Source: Entomohabitans teleogrylli (GTDB taxonomy: Bacteria; Pseudomonadota; Gammaproteobacteria; Enterobacterales; Enterobacteriaceae). From it: 64,000 nt of DNA. The stretch spans positions 372,001-436,000 of the forward strand of contig NZ_KQ947376.1 of assembly GCF_001484765.1 (NCBI RefSeq). The letters run 5' to 3'. The notes below the pieces were generated by a model. That model was not told where the DNA came from and searched no databases. It saw nothing but the letters and a program-made list of their open reading frames with translations. Both the position numbers and the translations under genes were made by a program. Positions 15,270 through 24,667 of this stretch are shown one piece after another. Numbering within the stretch: the first letter of the stretch is position 1; the number at the start of each line of letters is the position of its first letter.

Positions 15270-17847
15270 AAATCCGTTGCCTGCCGCATTACATTCGCCA
15301 AAATTTACGCCATTATTCGCAGCGTTGCTGTTACCGCTGCCGGCGGTTGCTGAATATTGGTTCGACCCTTCGCTGTTGCAGGGTTCCGGTTATGGCAACG
15401 GTCTGGATCTCAGTCGCTTTAACCAGGCCGACGATGACCTGCTGAGCGGTGATTATGTTCTGGATATCTACCTTAATGGTCAACTGATTCGCGGCAAAGA
15501 AACCGTTACCCTCCAGCACTCGCCGTCTGAAGCGCAACAGATTGAACCCTGTTTTACACAGGCGCAGATTGAAGCCAGCGCCATCCGCGTAACGCCGCCG
15601 GCGAATTCCGCTAACGCCGCGTCGGGATGCCGGGCTATCAGTCAACTGGGGCAGAAAATTATCTGGAATGTCGATACCGCCAGGCTGCGTTTAAATATGA
15701 CCATCCCCCAGGCCGGACTGTACCGCAACCCGCGCGGCTATATCCCGGTTTCCGAATGGGATGCCGGCGCCGCGGCGCTGTTTCTACGTCACAATACCAA
15801 CTTCTATCACAGCGAAAACACCGCCTCTGACTTCCGCTACAACTATCTGTGGAGCAATATTAATACCGGACTTAACTTCGGGCTCTGGCAGGTTCGTCAT
15901 CAGGGAAACCTGCGCTATGCCGATAACAGCATTTCCGGCAGCCAGTACAAATACAATGCGGTGAAAACCTGGGTTCAGCGGCCGATCCCGCAAATCGACA
16001 GCATCGTCGCCATCGGTGATAACTACACCAACAGCAGCCTGTTTGGCAGCCTGTCGTTTAACGGGGTGAAACTGAGTACCGATCAGCGTATGTGGCCGCA
16101 GGGTAAGCGCGGCTACGCGCCGGAAGTGCGCGGCGTGGCCGCCACCGCCGCCCGGGTGGTGGTGCGCCAGCAGGGGAAAGTGATCCATGAAACGGCGGTC
16201 TCTCCCGGCGCTTTCGTGATTAACGATCTCTATAACACCCGCGGCCAGGGCGATTTGCAGGTCGACGTTGTCGAGGCTAACGGCCAGGTCTCTACATTTA
16301 CGGTCCCCTATTCCGCGGTGCCGGACTCTGTGCGCCCCGGTAACTGGAATTACGAACTGGCGCTGGGGCACGTACGCCGCTATTACAGCATCGACAATAA
16401 ATTCCTTGAAGGCGTACTGCAGCGTGGGATTAACAACAACCTGACGGCCAACATCGGCACCCGTATCGCTGATGACTACCAGGCCGGATTGCTCGGCGGC
16501 GTTCTGGCGACGCCGGTGGGCGCCTTTGGTCTGAATACCGTCTATTCACACGCCAGCGTTGAGGATGACCGCAGCGCTCAGGGATGGCGCGTGGAAGCCA
16601 GCTACAGTAAAACCTTCACCAGCGGAACTAACCTGGTACTCGCCGCCTGGCGTTATTCGACCAGCGGCTACCGCGATCTGCAGGATGTGCTGGGCGTGCG
16701 CCGCCAGCAGCAAAATCATGTCACCTACTATTCTGACACCCTGCGCCAGCGCAACAGTTTTTCCGCAACCGTCAGTCAGCCGCTCGGCGACTGGGGGATG
16801 CTCAGCCTTAACGGCAGCACCTCGGATTACTACGGCGACTCCTCACGTATTACTCAGCTACAGCTCGGTTACAGCACCAGTTGGCGCGATATCACCTTTA
16901 ACCTGAATGTGGCGCGCCAGCGCAATGTGCTGACCAGTAAATACTACACCAGCGTCAACGACAGCGATTTTGATACGGATAATCAGCGTAAATACACCGA
17001 GAATACGGTTTCACTGGGGATTTCGGTGCCGTTTGATTTTGGCAGCAGTCGTTCGCAGATCAATCTGGATATGAACCGCAACGCTAACTACAAAACCGCC
17101 ACGCTGGGAATGAGCGGCACCGTTGGCGAGAAAAGTAATACCTCTTACTCGGTTTATGCCGGCGTGGAGCGCGACAAGCGGGAAAGCCGCGACAGCGCTA
17201 CTTTTGGCGGTAACCTGGAACATCGCACCGCGGTGGGCGCCTTGCGCGCCTCGGCGTCGAAAGGCCAGGATTATCGCCAGTATGGGCTGGGGATGTCCGG
17301 TACCCTGGTGGCGCACCGCGGTGGTTTAACCGCCGGGCCTTACACCAGTGACACTTTCGCGCTGGTCGAAGCGCCCGGCGCCCGGGGAGCCACGGTCCGC
17401 AACGGTCAGGGAGCGGAAATCGATCGCTTCGGCTATGCGCTGTTACCCAATATGACCCCCTATCGCTATAACAACATCAGCCTCGACAGTCTGGAGATGA
17501 GTGATGATGTTGAACTGGTGGGCGGCAGTAAACGGGTGGTTCCTTATGCTGGCGCTATCACACACGTGAAATTCGCCACCATCAACGGCAAAGCCGCGCT
17601 GATCAACACCGTTTTACCCGACAACAGCCAGCCGCCAATGGGGGCGGAGGTCACCAACAGCGACGGAGAATCGGTGGGCATGGTTGGCCAGGGCGGACAA
17701 ATTTATGCGCGTCTCCCGGCACAGTCCGGCGTGCTGTACGTGGAATGGGGAAATGATAAAGCCCGGCGCTGCCAGGTGTATTACCAGTTGCCGGCAACCA
17801 CCGACGCTCCGCTGTACCAGTTAACCCTTCCCTGCCGCCAGGAGTAA
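15250..17847 (+). CDS. Outer membrane fimbrial usher
   Basis: An 865-residue FimD/PapC-type usher: signal peptide, N-terminal periplasmic domain (EYWFDPSLLQGSG; DLSRFNQADDDLLSGDY), a beta-barrel rich in alternating aromatic strands, a plug domain (about 230-330; FVINDLYNTRGQGDLQVDV), and C-terminal domains ending YYQLPATTDAPLYQLTLPCR with the terminal Cys pair. It forms the secretion and assembly pore. The start is GTG at 15250, inside the chaperone gene, behind GGGAGCGAG. Length is normal. Confidence 0.95.
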   Translation: MKIIHYKNPLPAALHSPKFTPLFAALLLPLPAVAEYWFDPSLLQGSGYGNGLDLSRFNQADDDLLSGDYVLDIYLNGQLIRGKETVTLQHSPSEAQQIEPCFTQAQIEASAIRVTPPANSANAASGCRAISQLGQKIIWNVDTARLRLNMTIPQAGLYRNPRGYIPVSEWDAGAAALFLRHNTNFYHSENTASDFRYNYLWSNINTGLNFGLWQVRHQGNLRYADNSISGSQYKYNAVKTWVQRPIPQIDSIVAIGDNYTNSSLFGSLSFNGVKLSTDQRMWPQGKRGYAPEVRGVAATAARVVVRQQGKVIHETAVSPGAFVINDLYNTRGQGDLQVDVVEANGQVSTFTVPYSAVPDSVRPGNWNYELALGHVRRYYSIDNKFLEGVLQRGINNNLTANIGTRIADDYQAGLLGGVLATPVGAFGLNTVYSHASVEDDRSAQGWRVEASYSKTFTSGTNLVLAAWRYSTSGYRDLQDVLGVRRQQQNHVTYYSDTLRQRNSFSATVSQPLGDWGMLSLNGSTSDYYGDSSRITQLQLGYSTSWRDITFNLNVARQRNVLTSKYYTSVNDSDFDTDNQRKYTENTVSLGISVPFDFGSSRSQINLDMNRNANYKTATLGMSGTVGEKSNTSYSVYAGVERDKRESRDSATFGGNLEHRTAVGALRASASKGQDYRQYGLGMSGTLVAHRGGLTAGPYTSDTFALVEAPGARGATVRNGQGAEIDRFGYALLPNMTPYRYNNISLDSLEMSDDVELVGGSKRVVPYAGAITHVKFATINGKAALINTVLPDNSQPPMGAEVTNSDGESVGMVGQGGQIYARLPAQSGVLYVEWGNDKARRCQVYYQLPATTDAPLYQLTLPCRQE

Positions 17848-17853
17848 TCGCTG

Positions 17854-19191
17854 ATGAAATATGCATTTTCTCTGTCCTGCCTGTTACTGACGACACTCTA
17901 TTGCACAGTAACGCCAGCATCCTGTATCAGGGTAATATCCACCAGTTCCCTCTCGCAGGCCGCACTGGCCGCCGGGTATACCGCGGCTAACTGGACCGGA
18001 GCCACTGACGCTGAGTCACGGGGAAAACTGGGGTTGCCGGCAGTGATATCGCTAAGTAACGGCGGTGTCGGGTTTCAGCCGGAAGGCACCCTGCTGGCCA
18101 GTTCGGCGGCCACCTTTGTGCCGGCAGCGCGCACTGCCGGATATGCGGCGAATCAGATTTTGTTCCGCTGCAACGTCACCGATTTGGGGAGCATTTATGA
18201 ATACTACGCCACCAATGGAGATGACGCCTGGGGAGGAATGTATGACGTCCCCGCTATTGAGGGCGCCTACTATACCTATCTAAAAAACGTCGCGGTACGG
18301 CTGACCAACCTGAAGAGCGGGGAATATTACTCCCGCTACTGGAAGAATCGCGCAATACCTGAATCCGATGTTTTTAACGACGGCACCTATATTTATGTTC
18401 CCGCCAGTGCGTTCAGCGATGTCTTCGTCGAATTATTTCGGGTTGATGATGCCAGTAAAGGTTCTGACAGTAGCAATCGCAGCACTTATAGCTGGGCAGG
18501 ACCAGCGGGTTATATTGCCTTTCAGGGCGGCGGGTTAAGTCCCTCGCTCTCTGTCGGTAGCGACAGCAGGACCAACTATAATGGCTGGGCCAGTACCTGG
18601 CCCGGCGGCTGGAGCCTGTACAACCAGAGCGCATTCGTCAGAGGAGCGGCCTGCCGCATCAGCGATTATCCGGCGATTGTTACGTTGCCGACTATCACCG
18701 TCGCGGAACTGGCCAGCGGTAGCACCAGCCAGGCGGCTTTCTCAGTGAATGTCGAATGCGAATCTGGCGCTAAATCCGGCACCGCGGCATCAACCACTTC
18801 GTCTGCCAATGTAGCGATGGGGTTTCTGGTCAATAATGCCAGCGCGGCCAGCGCAGCCAGGACATTGGGGCTGATGACCGCCTCCGGGGGTTATACCTGG
18901 TTGCTGAGCAATAATTACGGTTCTTCCGGGACGGCTTCCGGGGTAGGGCTGCGCATCTACAGCGATAAATTCTCCGGCCAGCCGCTTAACCTGCTACCCA
19001 GCGCTACCACCATGACGACCGGCAATGCCGGCGGCTGGTATGGCTATCAGGATCTGACCACCCTCAGCGCCTCGGGGAGTACCAACATTTACACCGGTGA
19101 TTTTACCGCCTCGCTGGAGGCGATTCCCGGTCAGACCATCACTTCAGGAGTCGTCTATGCTCAGCTTCAGGTGCTGGTTAGCTTTCAATAG
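17854..19191 (+). CDS. Fimbrial tip adhesin (two-domain)
   Basis: A 445-residue secreted protein with a signal peptide (about 1-24). The N-terminal part (about 25-270) is an unrecognised, Tyr/Trp/Ser-rich domain, the position of the receptor-binding lectin domain in tip adhesins. The C-terminal part (about 275-445) is pilin-like, starting around TLPTITVAELASGST, with a Cys in SVNVECESG and the final strand VVYAQLQVLVSF. Placement after the usher and length more than twice that of the pilin support the adhesin role. Ligand unknown. Its 3' end overlaps the second chaperone by 35 bases. Confidence 0.85.
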   Translation: MKYAFSLSCLLLTTLYCTVTPASCIRVISTSSLSQAALAAGYTAANWTGATDAESRGKLGLPAVISLSNGGVGFQPEGTLLASSAATFVPAARTAGYAANQILFRCNVTDLGSIYEYYATNGDDAWGGMYDVPAIEGAYYTYLKNVAVRLTNLKSGEYYSRYWKNRAIPESDVFNDGTYIYVPASAFSDVFVELFRVDDASKGSDSSNRSTYSWAGPAGYIAFQGGGLSPSLSVGSDSRTNYNGWASTWPGGWSLYNQSAFVRGAACRISDYPAIVTLPTITVAELASGSTSQAAFSVNVECESGAKSGTAASTTSSANVAMGFLVNNASAASAARTLGLMTASGGYTWLLSNNYGSSGTASGVGLRIYSDKFSGQPLNLLPSATTMTTGNAGGWYGYQDLTTLSASGSTNIYTGDFTASLEAIPGQTITSGVVYAQLQVLVSFQ

Positions 19192-19903
19192 CCGCCCTGC
19201 TACCGCGGCGTTGCTGCTGGCAGGTAGCCTGTCGGGCGGGTCACTGTGGGCGGTGGTCAATACCGAGGTCACCCGGGTGGTATTTAATGGCGATGAAAAC
19301 AGCGTTTCGCTGGCGCTGAGCAACTCGCCACAGCAGCCCACGCTGGTACAGCTCTGGGTGGATGAAGGCGATCCGCGCGTGGCGCCGGACAGTGTGAAAA
19401 CGCCGTTAACGATCCTGCCGCCGGTATTCCGCATGGAGCCCGGTGAATTGCGCAGCGTCAAACTGCTGTTAGCGGACCGGGATACATTGCCCCGGGACCG
19501 GGAGTCCCTGTACTGGCTGAATATTTACCAGATCCCGCCGTTGACCGCGCAGGATGAGCGCCAGCAGCAAAAAGTGATCCTGCCGCTGCGCATCCGTATG
19601 AAGCTGTTCATCCGCCCAGCCGGCGTGGCGCCGCTGCGCGAACAGGATGGTGGAAAGCTGACCTTTCGCTTTCTGCCGCGCCAGCGCCAGTTGGTTATCG
19701 ACAATCCCGGCCCCTGGCATATGACCCTGAGCGGCCTGAGCTGCGGTAACTACCGGCTCGATAGCGTGATGGTACCGCCGGCGACGCACCTGCCAGTGAC
19801 CCTGACTGGCGCGGACGGTCCCTGTCAGACGGTGAACTATGAGGTGGTCAACGACAGCGGCAACCGCTGGTCTTATACCGTACCCGCCGGTAGTGAGCGG
19901 TAA
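19157..19903 (+). CDS. Periplasmic fimbrial chaperone (second copy)
   Basis: A 248-residue PapD-type chaperone. I start at ATG 19157 (MLSFRCWLAF) because AGGAG lies 6 bases upstream and a signal peptide begins there, ending near LWA. Conserved features are NTEVTRVVFNGDENSVSLAL, VFRMEPGELRSVKLLL and PRDRESLYWLNIYQIPP. It is clearly diverged from the first chaperone. A second chaperone directly after the adhesin suggests dedicated handling of the tip protein. It ends the operon. Confidence 0.9.
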   Translation: MLSFRCWLAFNSRPATAALLLAGSLSGGSLWAVVNTEVTRVVFNGDENSVSLALSNSPQQPTLVQLWVDEGDPRVAPDSVKTPLTILPPVFRMEPGELRSVKLLLADRDTLPRDRESLYWLNIYQIPPLTAQDERQQQKVILPLRIRMKLFIRPAGVAPLREQDGGKLTFRFLPRQRQLVIDNPGPWHMTLSGLSCGNYRLDSVMVPPATHLPVTLTGADGPCQTVNYEVVNDSGNRWSYTVPAGSER

Positions 19904-19924
19904 ACGGGTAGGCTTTCAGGAAAG

Positions 19925-19948
19925 CGGTCGCGTACTCTGACGCGACCG
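19925..19948. terminator. Hairpin between converging genes
   Basis: CGGTCGCGT (19925-19933) and ACGCGACCG (19940-19948) form a perfect 9-base stem with a 6-base loop, 22 bases after the fimbrial operon and 8 bases from the end of the oppositely oriented deoxyribosyltransferase-like gene. There is no clear T run, so terminator function is inferred from position. Confidence 0.5.
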
Positions 19949-19955
19949 GGGATCA

Positions 19956-20396
19956 TCAAAAAACATCGCCGGTAAAGACGTTTTTCTCCAGTCTGGTGAA
20001 ATCGTAGCTCGCCAGCTCTTCAACGCTGTTGACATAGCGGGTCAGGCTTTCAGAGATCATGAGATTTAACGTATGGCCTTTTTCCTGAACGATTATCAGC
20101 GGCTTTTTAAACGCATGCGCATAGCCTATCTCATAGGCGGTGCCGCTATCGACGTGGTCTTCAAAAAAATCGACCACCGCCACCACGACCGTCGCTTCGT
20201 CGAGATGTTTAATATCATTTTTAAAGATAAAGTCGCGCCACGGCATACTGCCATATTCCAGATTATCCGGGTCGGCCAGCCGCGGCGAAAAATATTTATC
20301 TACCGTTTTATTCTTTTCCAGCGCCTGCTCGACACGTTGCACCCGGTCAATCTGATCGTCGCTGAAAAACGGACTGGCCAGATAAATATTTACCAT
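19956..20396 (-). CDS. Nucleoside 2-deoxyribosyltransferase-like protein
   Basis: A 146-residue protein of the nucleoside 2-deoxyribosyltransferase fold: N-terminus MVNIYLASPFF, then the motif DSGTAYEIGYAHAFKKPLI, where Asp83 and Glu89 sit where the family places its substrate-binding Asp and catalytic Glu. Such enzymes exchange or hydrolyse the base of deoxynucleosides. Start is ATG 20396 behind AGGAGAG. The gene stands alone, so salvage or signalling cannot be told apart. The next 240 bases hold nothing clear. Confidence 0.75.
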   Translation of the reverse strand: MVNIYLASPFFSDDQIDRVQRVEQALEKNKTVDKYFSPRLADPDNLEYGSMPWRDFIFKNDIKHLDEATVVVAVVDFFEDHVDSGTAYEIGYAHAFKKPLIIVQEKGHTLNLMISESLTRYVNSVEELASYDFTRLEKNVFTGDVF

Positions 20397-20636
20397 AAAG
20401 ACTCTCCTGAAGGGTTGTTTCACAAACTGCCGCCAGCATGCAATACGCTGCTCTGCCGGTAGTTACGTTTCCTTAACGCAAGGCGCCATCATAGCCAGCG
20501 GGTCGAGATATTGTAAAGGCCACTGGCCCCCCTTCAGGTAACCGGATTAAGAATTAACTGATGCCGGATTTTATTTGCCGGGTGATGGCACTGGTCGCTA
20601 TGGGCATAGTCTGATCACTCCGGCGTGCCCGGATCT

Positions 20637-21971
20637 TCACCAGGCAGAATAATAATCAATGATGTCCCTGGCGCTCTGCACGGCGCGCTCCAGCTCTCCC
20701 ATTGTCACGGAACCCAGCGCCAGCCGTAGCGCGTGGGGGATGTGCGTCGATGTGCAAAAAGGCGCCGCGGTTGATACGGTAATTTTCTCTTTTAACAGCG
20801 CGCTGGCTACCCTGTCTGCGCGCACCTCCTCTCCCAGAGGAAGCCAGATGAACCATGAACAGGGATAGCTTTGGTAAACCAGCGGCTCAAGAATGGCCCG
20901 GGCTCGCCTCTGGCGCTGCCGGGCATCCTGTTTTTTGGCTGCTTCCAGCCTGTCTACCGTTCCGTCCTGGATCCAGTTGCTGACTATTGCCGCCATCACC
21001 ACCGGGGTATTCCAGGTCGTTGCCCGGATGGCCCGTTCCACAGGCGCGTTTTTCCCTTCCGGCACCACCACCATAGCCACCCGCAGCCCGGTGGCGACAT
21101 TTTTTGAAAAGCCGGACAAATAGACCGTACGCTCCGGCGCCGCGCAGTGTAGCGGCGCCGGAGCATCGTCAACCATCCAGGCGTAGGCGGCGTCCTCAAT
21201 GAGTAACAAATCGTAGCGGCGGGCAACCTCTGCCAGTTGTCTGCGCGTCGCTTCGTCCATCACTATACCCAGCGGATTGTGCAGGGTGGGCATGGTGTAG
21301 ACTGCCCTGATGCGGCGCGTCTGACACTGTTTCTCCAGATCATCAGGATCGAGCCCGCGCGCATTACCCCGCACCGGCAATAGTTCGATGTGAAACTGTT
21401 CCGCCAGCACTTTGAAACCGGGGTAGGTAAACATATCCACCGCCACCACATCGCCGGGTTTCAGCAGTCCCATTATGGTGACCGTCAGACCGTGCTGTAT
21501 CCCGTTAACGATCAGCACATTCTCCGGCGTACAGTGAACGCCCTGTCCGGCCAGATATTGTGTAAAGATGCTGCGCTCCTGATACCGGCCGCCATGGGGC
21601 TGATAGCGTAGCATCGCCTCTATATCTCCGGCGCCGGAAAGCTGTCTGAGCGCTTTGCGCAATAGCTCCGCCTGTTCCGGCAATGACGGGTAGTTAAAGT
21701 TCAGATCCAGCACGTCAGTGGCAATGGCATATTGATCGACGCCCTGCCCCGCTGGCAGCGCCAGCTCCCGGACAAATGTTCCTCTGCCCGTTTCGCCGCT
21801 CACCAGCCCTGCCGCCTCCAGTTCGCCATAGACCCGGGTCGCGGTCGCCAGAGAAATGCGCTGTTCGGCGGCAAGGCGGCGATGAGTTGGCAGTCGGGTT
21901 CCGGCGGGCAATTTTCCGCTGTGAATGTCCTCGGCAAAACTATCGACCAGAGCTTTATATCGCGCTTTCAC
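20637..21971 (-). CDS. MocR-family regulator (GntR HTH fused to aminotransferase fold)
   Basis: A 444-residue fusion: winged helix at about 10-70 (GTRLPTHRRLAAEQRISLATATRVY cut into the usual GntR helices), then an aminotransferase class I-like domain with NPLG near the centre, LLIEDAAYAW and the PLP-lysine motif LSGFSKNVATGLR. The start codon is GTG. MocR regulators bind PLP and usually control a divergent gene; here that is the EamA transporter, with a perfect palindrome (21984-22005) only 13 bases from this gene's start. Confidence 0.9.
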   Translation of the reverse strand: MKARYKALVDSFAEDIHSGKLPAGTRLPTHRRLAAEQRISLATATRVYGELEAAGLVSGETGRGTFVRELALPAGQGVDQYAIATDVLDLNFNYPSLPEQAELLRKALRQLSGAGDIEAMLRYQPHGGRYQERSIFTQYLAGQGVHCTPENVLIVNGIQHGLTVTIMGLLKPGDVVAVDMFTYPGFKVLAEQFHIELLPVRGNARGLDPDDLEKQCQTRRIRAVYTMPTLHNPLGIVMDEATRRQLAEVARRYDLLLIEDAAYAWMVDDAPAPLHCAAPERTVYLSGFSKNVATGLRVAMVVVPEGKNAPVERAIRATTWNTPVVMAAIVSNWIQDGTVDRLEAAKKQDARQRQRRARAILEPLVYQSYPCSWFIWLPLGEEVRADRVASALLKEKITVSTAAPFCTSTHIPHALRLALGSVTMGELERAVQSARDIIDYYSAW

Positions 21972-21983
21972 GGCATTGTATCC

Positions 21984-22005
21984 ATGACAATAATTTGATT
22001 GTCAT
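21984..22005. promoter_or_regulatory. Perfect palindrome, likely MocR operator
   Basis: ATGACAAT (21984-21991) and ATTGTCAT (21998-22005) are perfect inverted arms around AATTTG. They lie in the 107-base gap between the divergent MocR and EamA genes, next to the regulator start, fitting autoregulation plus control of the transporter. Confidence 0.65.
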
Positions 22006-22078
22006 AAATTGTGGTGGGTATGCTTTTTCCCGTCAAGGGCGCTGGCCGCAACATTATGAACGCTGACGGGAGGATAAA

Positions 22079-22957
22079 ATGACAGACAAAACAACATATC
22101 GTTCGCTAAACGGGTGGCTGAACGGGTTGATCGGGGTGGTGATTTTCAGTGCTTCCCTTCCCGCCACCCGTGTGGCGGTACTGGATTTTGATCCCCTCTT
22201 TCTTACCGCCGCCCGGGCTTCGATCGCGGGCGCGCTGGCGATCATTATCACAATTCTGTTTAACGCGCCGAAACCGCAAAAATCTCAGCTACTGGCGCTG
22301 TTGACTGTCGCCCTCGGCGTGGTGATGGGATTTCCCCTGTTGACCGCGCTGGCCCTGCAGCACGTCAGCTCAGCCCACTCAATCGTATTTCTCGGGCTGT
22401 TGCCGCTGGCGACGGCGGTTTTTGGCGTTATGCGCGGCGGTGAACGGCCCGGCCGCGCATTCTGGGGATTTTCGGCGCTGGGAAGCCTGCTGGTTGTCGG
22501 GTTTGCGGTCCGTCAGGATATTACCGTGTCGCTGTGTGGCGATCTGTTGATGCTGGCGGCGGTGCTGGTGTGTGGTCTCGGATACGCCGAAGGCGCCAAA
22601 CTGACCCGAGTGATGGGCGGCTGGCAAGTGATTAGCTGGGCGCTGATACTCTCCCTGCCATTAATGTTGCCGCTGGCGCTGGCGACACAGCCGGCGACGT
22701 TCAGCAGTATTGGAAAACCGGCCTGGTATGCGCTGGGTTATGTTGCGCTTTTCAGCATGCTGATCGGTTTTATTTTCTGGTACCGGGGGTTGGCTCAGGG
22801 CGGTATTGCCACGGTCGGCCAGCTCCAGTTATTGCAACCCTTCTTCGGCCTGGCGCTTTCCGCTGCGTTGCTCAATGAATCCATCAGCCCCTTGATGATG
22901 GGCACCTGCATGGGCGTCATCCTGTGCGTGTTCGGTTCGCGTAAATGGGCACGATAA
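22079..22957 (+). CDS. EamA/DMT-superfamily transporter
   Basis: A 292-residue membrane protein with about ten helices in two EamA repeats (SLPATRVAVLDFDPLFLTAARA in repeat 1; GYVALFSMLIGFIFWYRGLAQGG in repeat 2). The family exports amino acids, metabolites or drugs. Strong ribosome binding site (GGGAGGATAAA). Divergent from the MocR gene, which probably regulates it. The substrate is not readable; MocR pairing would fit an amine or amino acid. Confidence 0.9.
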   Translation: MTDKTTYRSLNGWLNGLIGVVIFSASLPATRVAVLDFDPLFLTAARASIAGALAIIITILFNAPKPQKSQLLALLTVALGVVMGFPLLTALALQHVSSAHSIVFLGLLPLATAVFGVMRGGERPGRAFWGFSALGSLLVVGFAVRQDITVSLCGDLLMLAAVLVCGLGYAEGAKLTRVMGGWQVISWALILSLPLMLPLALATQPATFSSIGKPAWYALGYVALFSMLIGFIFWYRGLAQGGIATVGQLQLLQPFFGLALSAALLNESISPLMMGTCMGVILCVFGSRKWAR

Positions 22958-23023
22958 CTCAGCCGTAACGTACGGGTTTGCTGTGAATCGCCGGGTGATA
23001 ACCATAACCGCCAGCCATCAATA

Positions 23024-24649
23024 TTACGGCTGGTCGGTCAGCGGTATTCCTGCGCGAATGCACGGCACCACGTCCGGCCGATCGCTACAGGCGATATTAT
23101 GATCGAGACGCGCCTGTATATACGGATAAAACGGGTTTGATGTCGCGCGCATCAGCGATTCCGGTTCGACAATCAGCACCGATGATTCGCCGCGCAGGGA
23201 AATGGTCCCCAGACTGATACCGTACTGATTTTTGGGCTGCGGCTGGCTGCCGTACAGCGGATCGCTGATCGGGAACGGCACCGCGACGTGGGACAGCGAG
23301 TACATCTCCTGCGGATAGCGGATACCCAGCGGGCGCACCCTCTCCTCGCGCTGGCCGGCGGCGATATGCCTTTCCACCGTCAGCGGCGATGACGCAGAGG
23401 CATTGCCGATTACCGTGACGTTATAGCGCCGCGCCATGGGCGGCAGCAGTGTCGTCACGGCGGAGTATGAGGCCGGGCGAAACAACGCAGCGAAACTGCC
23501 CGCCTGGTTGATATCAAAAAGTACCAGTTCACTGCCGTTATCACTCAGGTAGTCATACAGCGACTCCACCACTGCCCGGGTACTGACCGTGGAATCCATC
23601 ACCGACTGAAACGTCAGGACTGGCGGCAACTGATCGAGCAACTGACGACGGCTGTCGTCAATAATTTGCTGTTGCAGCGTACGGCTCAACAGCCACGACT
23701 GGCGGGCGGCGTTGACCGGAAACGAATTATATTTGAATGGATTGAACTCCGGGGTGATGTTCAGCCAGGCAGCTTTGGCGAACGCCGGGAAGAACGCCGG
23801 CACCCCGGCCAGCCCGGCGAAACGGGCAAAGCGGGTTACGCCAATCATCGGCGACAACAGAACAATTTGCTGGGGGCGGCGTAACGAGGCGTCGCTGAGA
23901 CTGTCGAGGGCGTACTTCATGGCCAGCGCGCCGCCGTTGGAATAACCGACAATATGCAGCGGCAGCGCCGGTCCCGCCAGGCGACTGGCCTCGCGCACCG
24001 CCAGACGTGTGGTCGCCAGCCAGTCCTGCCATACCACCTGCGTCAGCGCCCCGGGTACCGTTCCGTGTCCCGGCAGACGCGGCGCTACGGCGATAAATCC
24101 CCGGCGCTGGTAATTTTCCGCGATCGATTTCAGGCTATACGGCGCATCGGTCAGACCGTGCAGCAGAACCACCGCCCCGCGCGGCTGGCCTGTCGGCATC
24201 AGGATAAACGAACGGTTCCAGTCGCGGGGAAAGCGACCGGGGTACACCAGGCTACCCGGGTAATAGCGATTCAGCGAGGTACGCTGATCCGCCGCGATGT
24301 CATCGCTGACCTGCTGCTTTAGCGCGCGAAACAGCGCATCTTCCTGCGCCAGCCAGCTCGCAAAACTGGCGGCGTCAATGGCCTCTGCGGACATCTCCTC
24401 CGGCGCCCAACTGTGCCAGCGCTGCAGGGCCGGTCCGCTTTGTGATTCGTAAATGCGGCCAATAAAAAACACCGCCAGCAGGATAGCTATCCCGGCGGCT
24501 AGCTTCTTCACGAGCTGAAAAGCATTGGCTGATAATTTCTGAGTTACGCCTGCAAGGCGCCTGGTTATCGTCAAAATTGCGTGTCCGTCAGCGGCTGTGG
24601 CGGCGCAGAACCAGCGGTTCGCGCCAGACGGTAAATATCTTACCATCAA
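23024..24649 (-). CDS. Membrane-anchored alpha/beta hydrolase
   Basis: A 541-residue serine hydrolase. One N-terminal membrane segment (about 48-64) is followed by an alpha/beta hydrolase fold: the oxyanion region VVLLHGLTDAPYS (161-173), nucleophile Ser237 in GYSNGG, and a long C-terminal extension. The N-terminal 40 residues before the membrane segment are poor, so the true start may be further inside. It begins 18 bases after the histidine kinase stop on the same strand and may be cotranscribed. Probably a lipase- or esterase-like envelope enzyme; substrate unknown. Confidence 0.8.
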   Translation of the reverse strand: MMVRYLPSGANRWFCAATAADGHAILTITRRLAGVTQKLSANAFQLVKKLAAGIAILLAVFFIGRIYESQSGPALQRWHSWAPEEMSAEAIDAASFASWLAQEDALFRALKQQVSDDIAADQRTSLNRYYPGSLVYPGRFPRDWNRSFILMPTGQPRGAVVLLHGLTDAPYSLKSIAENYQRRGFIAVAPRLPGHGTVPGALTQVVWQDWLATTRLAVREASRLAGPALPLHIVGYSNGGALAMKYALDSLSDASLRRPQQIVLLSPMIGVTRFARFAGLAGVPAFFPAFAKAAWLNITPEFNPFKYNSFPVNAARQSWLLSRTLQQQIIDDSRRQLLDQLPPVLTFQSVMDSTVSTRAVVESLYDYLSDNGSELVLFDINQAGSFAALFRPASYSAVTTLLPPMARRYNVTVIGNASASSPLTVERHIAAGQREERVRPLGIRYPQEMYSLSHVAVPFPISDPLYGSQPQPKNQYGISLGTISLRGESSVLIVEPESLMRATSNPFYPYIQARLDHNIACSDRPDVVPCIRAGIPLTDQP

Positions 24650-24667
24650 CCGCCGGATATCTCGGCC

